Shown here one piece after another: positions 1 through 4,110 of a DNA stretch of 5,307 bases; the stretch's first letter is position 1, and each line of letters starts with the position of its first letter. The notes under the pieces were generated by a model that saw only the letters and a program-made list of their open reading frames with translations, ran no database searches and was not told where the DNA came from. Source of the DNA: JANMEX01 sp031423755 (GTDB lineage Bacteria; Pseudomonadota; Alphaproteobacteria; Rhizobiales; Rhizobiaceae); NCBI GenBank assembly GCA_031423755.1, contig JANPGC010000160.1, positions 1 to 5,307 of the forward strand. Direction: 5' to 3'. Both the position numbers and the translations under genes were made by a program.

Positions 1-177
1 CCAATGATAGATATGGCTCTTGATCGTCAGCCTGTAGGTGGCCGCCAATATATCGGTCAACGCCTTGGACATCTGCTTGCGGTATGCATCTGTCAAACCA
101 GTGTTGAGCTTGCTTGTCGTTGCCCGTGCTTGCAGGACTTCATTGACCGCAGTGTTTGATTTCAGTGCTGTTTTCAT
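1..177 (-). CDS. dps: Dps-family ferritin-like DNA-binding protein, N-terminal part (cut by window edge)
   Basis: Reading the minus strand from an ATG at 177 gives 59 codons without a stop, running off the left edge. The visible protein ends in LTIKSHIYHW, matching the end of the first helix of Dps proteins, where a conserved HWN motif gives the His ligand of the inter-subunit ferroxidase site. The first ~25 residues are polar and include lysines (K3, K6), as in the flexible Dps tail. Dps forms a 12-subunit shell that oxidises iron with peroxide, stores it, and in many species coats DNA in starvation or oxidative stress. A GGAG lies 9 bases before the ATG. The gene starts 28 bases after the stop of the YqjE-like gene on the same strand, so it is probably the third gene of the operon behind the EcfG-type promoter at 1041-1065. 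About two thirds of the protein lies outside the window. I inferred the family from one motif region plus context. Confidence 0.85.
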   Translation of the reverse strand, partial: MKTALKSNTAVNEVLQARATTSKLNTGLTDAYRKQMSKALTDILAATYRLTIKSHIYHW

Positions 178-205
178 GGCGAATGTCTCCAAACCGAATG
201 CACGG

Positions 206-664
206 TCAATTGGCGCTTTTGACGACGTGACGTGACCTCGTCGGCGGCTTCCGGTTCGCGTAGGCGTAACCAACCGCCGCCGCGCTCGCTATGCCGATTC
301 CAATACGGCTGGACAGAATTGCAGGAAGAAATGCCAGCGCGGCTGTTGCTGCGAGCGTCGGGCCAATTGACCTTGTGTGCACTGCCTTTTTGCGTTCACG
401 CGATGACCAGATTGACGCTGCAGCGACTATCACCATGCTTGCGGAGAAAAGAACTGCCGCAACAATCAAAGCCGCGGCTTCAGGCGACATTCTGTGAGAC
501 AGGTAAAGCCCACCGGAAATGATCAGCGCGCCAAAGCCGAACAGACCGAGCAAGCCAGCCAATCCGTAAAATATGGCCTGCCGCTTGGCGCGATTAGCGG
601 CGGATTTGACGTCCGCCGTCAGAAGGCCAACCAGCAAGGGTGCCAGGCTGCCCATCTTGCTCAA
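206..664 (-). CDS. YqjE-like membrane protein (phage holin-like superfamily III family)
   Basis: This 152-residue protein is mostly hydrophobic. Residues 1-30 are a short basic amphipathic start. Two clear transmembrane helices follow (about 31-55 and 61-86), then a basic stretch (SSRERKK, 89-93 onward) and one or two further hydrophobic segments (about 101-118 and 120-137), with a basic tail. The two-helix core directly downstream of a DUF883/YqjD-like gene matches the yqjD-yqjE arrangement of proteobacteria; YqjE is assigned to a holin-like family by fold, but lysis is not its known role and its function is unresolved. Translation appears to start at TTG 664-662, whose bases overlap the TGA of the preceding gene (TTGA), implying translational coupling. 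An in-frame ATG at 655 is the alternative and would shorten it by 3 residues. The extra C-terminal hydrophobic part goes beyond the short enterobacterial form. The family call rests on topology and context. Confidence 0.72.
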   Translation of the reverse strand: MSKMGSLAPLLVGLLTADVKSAANRAKRQAIFYGLAGLLGLFGFGALIISGGLYLSHRMSPEAAALIVAAVLFSASMVIVAAASIWSSRERKKAVHTRSIGPTLAATAALAFLPAILSSRIGIGIASAAAVGYAYANRKPPTRSRHVVKSAN

Positions 665-1008
665 CGACGCGTCAGCAGGGCGAGGAGAAATCCGATGCCG
701 CCAGCTATTGCCAGTGCATGGAGCGGCTTCTCACGGATGCGATTTGTGACATCGCGTTCGAGCGAGGAAATCTGGTCCATGAAATTGTCGAGCGCGTCAC
801 CGGATACGGCGCTGACATCGTCTTTGAGGTTGGTCGCGACGTTTGTTGCCATTTCCGTGTATTCGCGCGCCTTGGACGAGCCCATCTCGGACAGGTTTGC
901 AGCAATCTTGTAGAATTCGGACTTCGCCTGCTCGAAGCGGCTTTCCAACTCAGCATCATCAATGGTTTCCTTGATGACGCGCTTGGCTTTGGTTTGTGCA
1001 GTTGACAT
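661..1008 (-). CDS. DUF883 / YqjD-ElaB-like tail-anchored inner membrane protein
   Basis: The 115-residue product has a long charged helical region (about 10-92, rich in E, K, D and A, probably coiled coil or amphipathic) and a single C-terminal membrane helix (about 96-112) ending in TRR. The pattern REKP, then a Gly/Ala-rich hydrophobic helix GGIGFLLALL, then RR at the very end is the hallmark of the YqjD/ElaB/YgaM family (DUF883). In E. coli these are stationary-phase proteins anchored in the inner membrane by the C terminus; YqjD has been reported to bind ribosomes and is linked to growth arrest. The ATG at 1008 is preceded by AGGAG with a 7-base spacer. It is the first gene of a minus-strand operon with the YqjE-like gene (overlapping by 4 bases) and dps. 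An exact EcfG-type promoter ends about 33 bases before the start, fitting stress or stationary-phase induction. Ribosome binding here is inferred from the family only. Confidence 0.85.
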   Translation of the reverse strand: MSTAQTKAKRVIKETIDDAELESRFEQAKSEFYKIAANLSEMGSSKAREYTEMATNVATNLKDDVSAVSGDALDNFMDQISSLERDVTNRIREKPLHALAIAGGIGFLLALLTRR

Positions 1009-1040
1009 GATTGGACTCCTGAAAATTATTCCTGCCTCTT

Positions 1041-1065
1041 AACGCGGCAATGCGGCGATGGTTCC
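1041..1065 (-). promoter_or_regulatory. EcfG-type (general stress sigma factor) promoter for the DUF883-yqjE-dps operon
   Basis: On the minus strand GGAAC (1065-1061) is followed after exactly 16 bases by CGTT (1044-1041). This is the consensus of the alphaproteobacterial general stress sigma factor EcfG/SigT. The predicted transcript start is near 1034, leaving a leader of about 26 bases before the ATG at 1008, which contains the AGGAG ribosome site. The fit of genes (Dps, YqjD-like) to a stress regulon supports it. Confidence 0.82.
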
Positions 1066-1092
1066 CGAATGCTCACGGAAAATCCGCTTTGC

Positions 1093-1170
1093 TTAGAGGT
1101 AACCGAGGAAATACAGCACCAGAACGATGGGTAGCGGGAGGCCGAGAAGCCAAAATAGAACTGCTTTCAT
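1093..1170 (-). CDS. 25-residue single-helix membrane microprotein
   Basis: An ATG at 1170 opens a 25-codon frame ending in TAA at 1095-1093. The protein begins MKAVLFWLLG, continues with LPLPIVLVLY and ends FLGYL: one Lys at the N terminus followed by an almost purely hydrophobic helix with a Pro-x-Pro kink, enough to span the membrane once. The start is chosen because GGTGGAG lies 9 bases upstream, the best Shine-Dalgarno sequence of this block; the same frame stays open further upstream to 1446, but that extension has no such site and runs into the divergent csbD gene. Short proteins of this pattern recur in proteobacteria as unannotated hypotheticals, to my recollection; I know no assigned function. 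It sits just upstream of the stress operon on the same strand and may itself have a weak EcfG-type promoter (1236-1260), so a stress-related envelope role is a guess from context. Confidence 0.6.
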   Translation of the reverse strand: MKAVLFWLLGLPLPIVLVLYFLGYL

Positions 1171-1235
1171 TGAATTTAACTCCACCTTGCAGTTACGGTC
1201 TTTGGCGATGAACGCCGTTTTGCAGATGACGGGAA

Positions 1236-1260
1236 AATGCGCGGCCACCGATAAAGTTCC
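1236..1260 (-). promoter_or_regulatory. Possible EcfG-type promoter (one mismatch) for the microprotein gene
   Basis: On the minus strand GGAAC (1260-1256) is followed after 16 bases by CATT (1239-1236), one base off the CGTT consensus. An AT-rich run (1271-1281) sits just upstream, where an UP-like element would be. Transcription would start near 1229, about 59 bases before the microprotein ATG. With a mismatch in the -10 it is only a candidate. Confidence 0.4.
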
Positions 1261-1332
1261 CGTTGGCGACATAAATATTTTGGCCAGTCCGTCTTCTTCA
1301 AATCGGAGCCTCAATCTTGTTGTCGCGTTCGT

Positions 1333-1357
1333 GGAACCATGGGTCAATACGGGCGTT
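1333..1357 (+). promoter_or_regulatory. EcfG-type (general stress sigma factor) promoter for the CsbD-family gene
   Basis: GGAAC at 1333-1337 and CGTT at 1354-1357 are separated by exactly 16 bases, the same architecture as the promoter at 1041-1065 on the other strand. The predicted start is near 1364, giving a leader of about 70 bases before the csbD-like ATG at 1434. CsbD-family genes are classical general stress genes (sigma-B dependent in Bacillus, EcfG-dependent in several Alphaproteobacteria), which fits. Confidence 0.82.
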
Positions 1358-1433
1358 ATCGGCACAGTCCCGGTCGCTACGTTGCTCTGAGAATGAGCGC
1401 TACCCCGGGCGAAATCGGAAAAGGATGTCAAGA

Positions 1434-1625
1434 ATGTCGAGCACAACAGACAAGATCAAGGGCCTTGCAAACGAAGCTGCGGGCAATGTGAAGCAAGCGG
1501 CCGGCAAGGTTGCCGGCAGCACGAAACTTGAGGCCGAAGGAATTGTGCAAGAGCGCAAGGGCGAAGCCCAGCAGGCCGTCGGCAAGGTCAAAGACGCCGT
1601 CAAGAAGGTTGTCGACAAGGCCTGA
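1434..1625 (+). CDS. CsbD-family general stress protein
   Basis: The 63-residue product is highly charged, Ala/Lys/Glu-rich and free of Cys, Trp, Tyr and Phe. It carries the CsbD pattern: DKIKGLANEAAGNVKQAAGK near the N terminus, a middle part LEAEGIVQERKGEAQQAVGK, and a Lys-rich end (KDAVKKVVDKA). The two K-G-x-A/E-x-x-A-x-G-K units form the internal repeat of the family. CsbD proteins are small, soluble, probably poorly ordered stress proteins with no known biochemical activity. Of two close ATGs (1425 and 1434) I chose 1434, because AAGGA then lies 8 bases upstream; for 1425 the purine run would abut the start codon. The gene is monocistronic, with its own EcfG-type promoter (1333-1357) and a strong terminator 33 bases after the stop. 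It is divergent from the microprotein and the YqjD/YqjE/Dps operon. Confidence 0.9.
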   Translation: MSSTTDKIKGLANEAAGNVKQAAGKVAGSTKLEAEGIVQERKGEAQQAVGKVKDAVKKVVDKA

Positions 1626-1657
1626 GACGACCTTCGGGTAAGCCGTACCAAGATTCT

Positions 1658-1691
1658 GAAACCCCGCAGGCACAGCCCGCGGGGTTTCTTT
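1658..1691 (+). terminator. Intrinsic terminator after the CsbD-family gene
   Basis: GAAACCCCGC (1658-1667) pairs perfectly over 10 bp with GCGGGGTTTC (1679-1688); two more G-C pairs can form inside after a mismatch, leaving a small CACAG loop. The 3' side runs into a T-rich tail (TTTCTTTCT). It ends the csbD transcript and separates the stress block from the nitrate block. Confidence 0.9.
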
Positions 1692-1905
1692 CTGTTGCCA
1701 TTGACTGCCCAGACGTGCGCTCGAACTCAGCACTAAAATAACTCCAGAAGTGCTCCAAAATTCCAGTTCAACCGTCAGGACAGGACACTCTCTAGGGAGC
1801 AATGGAGTAAACTGGTCCAGACACGATACCCTTGGCTTGCGCAAAAGCCTCGTCTCCCTTCACATCCCTCAATTGCAATGAAGTGACGCTGACCGGTTTG
1901 GCAAG

Positions 1906-1943
1906 GCATGCCGTTTTTTGCATTGCACAATTTGTTGGCATGC
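1906..1943. repeat. Inverted repeat just upstream of nasT
   Basis: GCATGCC (1906-1912) and GGCATGC (1937-1943) are perfect 7-base inverted copies separated by 24 AT-rich bases containing TTGCATTGCACAA. The 3' arm ends 13 bases before the nasT ATG. It could be an operator for the nasTS promoter or a stem in the nasT leader RNA. There is no T-tract after it, so it is not a terminator. Confidence 0.45.
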
Positions 1944-1950
1944 GCAAAAA

Positions 1951-1955
1951 GGAGG
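1951..1955 (+). promoter_or_regulatory. Unusually close Shine-Dalgarno sequence of nasT
   Basis: AAAAAGGAGG ends one base before the ATG at 1957, whereas spacers of 5-9 bases are usual. No other in-frame ATG, GTG or TTG occurs within the next 10 bases, and the only earlier in-frame start (TTG 1918) lacks a ribosome site. The ATG at 1957 is therefore kept, but initiation may be weak. Confidence 0.55.
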
Positions 1956-1956
1956 C

Positions 1957-2544
1957 ATGGAGACCAAACCGCTCAGCGTCCTCGTTGTTGACGAGAATGT
2001 CGCCCGCGCAGCCATCATCGAGGCGGGCGTGCGCGAGGCGGGGCATGACAACGTCACGGTCATTCATGATGTGACGGGTCTGGCGCGTCGCATTGCGGTG
2101 ATTGCGCCGGACGTGATTGTCATTGATCTTGAAAATCCCAACCGGGACATGCTCGAAAGCCTGTTCCAGCTGTCGCGCGTGGTGCAGCGCCCGATTGCCA
2201 TGTTTGTCGACCGGTCAGACCGGGCGTCCATGGAGGCGGCGATTGATGCCGGTGTTTCCGCCTATGTCGTGGACGGGCTGCGGCAGGAGCGGATAAGGCC
2301 GATCCTCGACATGGCGATCAGCCGCTTTAACGCCTACTCACGCATGGTGCGGGAACTTGAAGACGTCCGCAATGAACTTGAGGGGCGCAAGGTGATCGAC
2401 AGGGCCAAGGGGATTCTGATGAAGTCCAAGGGCATCACCGAGGACGAGGCGCATGCGCTGTTGCGCAGGAACGCGATGAACCAGAACCGCAAGATGAGCG
2501 AGCTGGCGCAAAGCCTTGTGCTGGCGGCCGGACTTTTGGAGTGA
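1957..2544 (+). CDS. nasT: NasT, ANTAR-domain RNA-binding antiterminator of nitrate assimilation
   Basis: The 195-residue protein has an N-terminal receiver-like domain (about 6-120) and a C-terminal ANTAR domain (about 134-190). The receiver begins LSVLVVDEN, keeps an Asp at the usual acceptor position (VIVIDLENPNRD, D57), but has no receiver Lys where AYVVDGL (102-108) stands, so it is probably a protein-interaction module rather than a phosphorylated one. The ANTAR part shows the family signature RKVIDRAKGILM (144-155), EDEAHALLRRNAMNQNRKMSE (162-182). ANTAR domains bind tandem hexaloop hairpins in leader RNA and prevent termination. NasT is held inactive by NasS, whose gene follows almost without a gap. 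Its likely target is the leader at 3968-4066 before nrtA. The start at 1957 is the only reasonable one, although GGAGG lies a single base upstream. Frame, length and motifs match NasT of Alphaproteobacteria well. Confidence 0.95.
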   Translation: METKPLSVLVVDENVARAAIIEAGVREAGHDNVTVIHDVTGLARRIAVIAPDVIVIDLENPNRDMLESLFQLSRVVQRPIAMFVDRSDRASMEAAIDAGVSAYVVDGLRQERIRPILDMAISRFNAYSRMVRELEDVRNELEGRKVIDRAKGILMKSKGITEDEAHALLRRNAMNQNRKMSELAQSLVLAAGLLE

Positions 2545-2549
2545 GCGCG

Positions 2550-3770
2550 ATGGGCAAGCATGCGATCACGGCCGGATTTTTACCCCTGACCGACAGCGCA
2601 TTGCTGGTCGTGGCCAAAGTGATGGGATTTGCCGAGGCTGAGGAGTTGGACCTCACGCTGGTCCGCGAGATATCGTGGGCAAACATCCGCGACCGGATCG
2701 CTGTTGGCCATTTTGAAGCAGCGCATATGCTGGCTCCGATGCCGATTGCCTCCAACCTTGGACTGACGCCCCTGCCCTTGCCGCTGATTGCGCCAATGGC
2801 GCTGGGGCTTGGCGGCAATGCGGTTACGGTGAGCGAAAAGCTTTGGCGAACCATGGCGGATGAAGGCGCGCAGCCGGACCTTGACCCGGCGATCAATGGC
2901 GCGGCGCTGAAGCGGGCCGTTGCGCGGCGGACGCAACCGGACAGGCTGCAATTTGCTGTGGTGCACCCGTTCTCGGGCCATGGCTACGAATTGCGTTATT
3001 GGCTGGCGGCTTGCGGGGTTGATCCGGTTTCGGACATAGACATTGTCGTTGTGCCGCCATCGATGATGGCTGACGCCATGAAAACCGGGCGCATCCACGG
3101 CTATTGCGCGGGCGAGCCGTGGAACAGTTTCGGCGTTGATCATGCATCCGGCCATCTGGCGACGGTGAAAGCGGCGATCTGGAAGTCCAGTCCGGAGAAA
3201 GTGCTTGGGGTGCAGGCGGAATGGGCAGGCGCCAATCCGGATGCGCTCGATGCCCTGCTGCGCGCTTTGCACAGGGCGTCAATCTGGTGCGCCGACAGGG
3301 GCAATCACCCGGAACTGGCGTCAATTCTCTCCCGACCCGAATGGATCAATGTTGCGCCGGAGCTGATCCTTCGCGGGCTGGCCGGCCAGTTGGAGACCGG
3401 CAACGGACCGGTTGCCGTGCCGGACTTTTTCCTCACACATGACCGTGCTGCCACATTCCCTTGGCAGAGCCACGCGCTTTGGTTTTATTCGCAGATGGCG
3501 CGCTGGGGTCAGGCGACGCATTCGGCAGGAAATGCACTTGTAGCAAAGGACTCCTATCGGCCGGACATATACCGCCGCGCCTTGCGGCCCACCGGCGCGG
3601 CGCTGCCTAGCGCGAATGCCAAGGTTGAGGGTGCGCTGAAGGTGGCAACAGGCGTCGGATCGGTGCAAGGCAAACTGGTCTTGGGTCCGGACGGTTTCTT
3701 TGACGGGCAGGTTTTCGACCCCGACAAACTGGACGCGTACATCGCAATGCAGGGCGCAAATCAGCAGTGA
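2550..3770 (+). CDS. nasS: NasS, cytoplasmic nitrate sensor (NrtA/CmpA-like) controlling NasT
   Basis: This 406-residue protein has the NrtA/CmpA periplasmic-binding fold but no signal peptide, as expected for NasS, which binds nitrate or nitrite in the cytoplasm and releases NasT when occupied. Visible family blocks are GFLPLTDSA (9-17), REISW (39-43), AHMLAPMP (58-65), HPFSGHGYELRYWLAACG (139-156), VVVPPSMM (166-173) and GYCAGEPWN (184-192). The downstream nrtA product shares all of them, so the two are paralogues. Where NrtA has Gln in LNLDCQAISV, NasS has Asn (GLGGNAVTV, N90). I chose ATG 2550, with GGAG 8 bases upstream; a GTG at 2541 in the same frame overlaps the nasT stop (GTGA) and would add 3 residues. 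Either way it is co-transcribed and probably translationally coupled with nasT. Confidence 0.93.
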   Translation: MGKHAITAGFLPLTDSALLVVAKVMGFAEAEELDLTLVREISWANIRDRIAVGHFEAAHMLAPMPIASNLGLTPLPLPLIAPMALGLGGNAVTVSEKLWRTMADEGAQPDLDPAINGAALKRAVARRTQPDRLQFAVVHPFSGHGYELRYWLAACGVDPVSDIDIVVVPPSMMADAMKTGRIHGYCAGEPWNSFGVDHASGHLATVKAAIWKSSPEKVLGVQAEWAGANPDALDALLRALHRASIWCADRGNHPELASILSRPEWINVAPELILRGLAGQLETGNGPVAVPDFFLTHDRAATFPWQSHALWFYSQMARWGQATHSAGNALVAKDSYRPDIYRRALRPTGAALPSANAKVEGALKVATGVGSVQGKLVLGPDGFFDGQVFDPDKLDAYIAMQGANQQ

Positions 3771-3795
3771 CGGTAGAGGTTTGATTATTGTGCAC

Positions 3796-3818
3796 TGCAA
3801 AATAAATGGGCATTTGCA
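3796..3818. repeat. Dyad TGCAAA-N11-TTTGCA, candidate activator site
   Basis: TGCAAA (3796-3801) and TTTGCA (3813-3818) are perfect inverted half sites 11 bases apart, centred about 139 bases before the predicted nrtA transcript start, a usual place for an NtrC-type enhancer. The overlapping GTGCAC palindrome (3790-3795) adds to the symmetry. The half sites and spacing do not match the enterobacterial NtrC consensus closely, so the protein bound is unknown. Confidence 0.35.
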
Positions 3819-3858
3819 TAGGACTTGTGGTGATCGAAACGCCAGCGATGCCGGCGAC

Positions 3859-3870
3859 TGAACTTGTTCA
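3859..3870. repeat. Short palindrome TGAAC-TT-GTTCA
   Basis: A perfect 5-base dyad around a two-base centre, roughly 76-87 bases upstream of the predicted nrtA transcript start. It could be a regulator half-site pair, or chance. No regulator is recognised. Confidence 0.25.
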
Positions 3871-3919
3871 TTTTGGCTAATTATATGATTTTGAATAATA
3901 TTTTTCTATTTACACAAAC

Positions 3920-3935
3920 TGGCACGGTTTCTGCA
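3920..3935 (+). promoter_or_regulatory. Sigma-54 (RpoN) promoter of nrtA
   Basis: TGGCACG-N4-CTGCA matches the sigma-54 consensus TGGCACG-N4-TTGCW at every fixed position but one (C for T at 3931). The invariant GG (3921-3922) and GC (3933-3934) have the required spacing. Transcription should begin near 3946, giving a leader of about 165 bases. Sigma-54 promoters need an enhancer-binding activator; for nitrate uptake genes this is usually NtrC, so the site ties nrtA to nitrogen limitation. Confidence 0.87.
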
Positions 3936-3967
3936 TAGAGATATTCAAGTCCTCCCAGACTTAATTC

Positions 3968-4002
3968 ACGTCCAAAGACGGGCGTTCAAAGGCAAGGTTG
4001 CC
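3968..4002 (+). promoter_or_regulatory. ANTAR (NasT) target: tandem hexaloop hairpins in the nrtA leader RNA
   Basis: Hairpin P1 is ACGTCC (3968-3973), loop AAAGAC (3974-3979), GGGCGT (3980-3985): six pairs including one G-U. Five bases later hairpin P2 is GGC (3991-3993), loop AAGGTT (3994-3999), GCC (4000-4002). Both loops have six bases with A at position 1 and G at position 4, the signature recognised by ANTAR proteins, and a short linker between them is typical. P2 uses bases 3996-4002, which are also the 5' arm of the terminator, so P2 and terminator exclude each other. The P2 stem is short (3 bp); an alternative fold GGTT-GCC/GGC-AACC over 3996-4015 would also hide the terminator arm. 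The ANTAR protein NasT is encoded in the same window. Confidence 0.83.
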
Positions 4003-4066
4003 AAACAGGCGAACCCCATCCCGGATGTACGGATGGCTCGACCGGTTTGGCAGCCTTTTTGTTTTT
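3994..4066 (+). terminator. Regulated intrinsic terminator in the nrtA leader
   Basis: GGTTGCCAAAC (3996-4006) pairs with GTTTGGCAGCC (4045-4055) over 11 bp with one G-U; two A-U pairs can extend it at the base. The 38-base loop itself folds further (CCAT/ATGG and CCG/CGG around 4016-4036), giving one long hairpin. TTTTTGTTTTT follows at 4056-4066. It stands 44 bases before the nrtA ATG, so transcripts must pass it to express the transporter. Overlap of its 5' arm with the ANTAR hairpin P2 makes it an attenuator. Confidence 0.87.
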
Positions 4067-4069
4067 CTC

Positions 4070-4093
4070 GCAGCGTCTCCTCCCGGACGCTGC
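4070..4093 (+). repeat. Hairpin between the attenuator and the nrtA ribosome binding site
   Basis: GCAGCGTC (4070-4077) and GACGCTGC (4086-4093) form a perfect 8-bp stem with an 8-base loop TCCTCCCG. There is no T-tract after it. In a competing fold CGTCTCC (4074-4080) can pair with GGAGACG (4100-4106), which includes the nrtA Shine-Dalgarno sequence. The hairpin would thus keep the ribosome site open, or act as an mRNA 5' stabiliser. Confidence 0.5.
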
Positions 4094-4110
4094 CGAACCG
4101 GAGACGGAAC

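Larger units (their letters stand above)
1692..1956. other. Intergenic region upstream of nasT
   Basis: About 265 bases lie between the csbD terminator and nasT. I see no convincing gene. No clear sigma-70, EcfG or sigma-54 promoter could be picked out, although the nasT-nasS promoter must lie here if the operon has its own. The part next to nasT holds an inverted repeat (1906-1943) and an unusually placed ribosome site (1951-1955), listed separately. A 43-codon minus-strand frame (1923 to 1792) has no ribosome binding site. Confidence 0.6.
3771..3919. promoter_or_regulatory. Upstream activation region of the nrtA sigma-54 promoter (AT-rich, with dyads)
   Basis: No gene is seen here. The last 50 bases (about 3870-3919) are strikingly AT-rich in an otherwise GC-rich window, as expected for a bend or IHF-type site between an activator and a sigma-54 promoter, though I find no good match to the IHF consensus. 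Further upstream are two dyads (3796-3818 and 3859-3870). A weak CGCC/GGCG hairpin (3840-3856) follows nasS without a T-tract, so no strong nasS terminator is evident and some read-through into the nrtA leader is possible. Confidence 0.5.

Noticed and set aside
1171..1446. Upstream extension of the microprotein frame to a 117-codon frame
   Set aside because: It overlaps the csbD start and its promoter on the other strand and has no ribosome site at its first ATG, while a strong one precedes the internal ATG at 1170.
1792..1923. 43-codon minus-strand frame in the nasT upstream region
   Set aside because: The composition looks protein-like but there is no Shine-Dalgarno sequence before its ATG and no family resemblance.
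1692..1956. Sigma-54 or ANTAR-type control elements upstream of nasT
   Set aside because: TGGC-containing stretches were checked, but none has GG and GC at the required spacing, and no A1/G4 hexaloop pair followed by a terminator was found.
1940..2074. Plus-strand frame starting at ATG 1940 overlapping the nasT start
   Set aside because: It is an Arg/Ser-rich out-of-frame reading of nasT with its own start unsupported by a ribosome site; a leader peptide is possible but not supported.
4070..4093. Second intrinsic terminator before nrtA
   Set aside because: The hairpin is perfect but is followed by CGAACCGG, not by a T-tract, so it was listed as a structural repeat instead.
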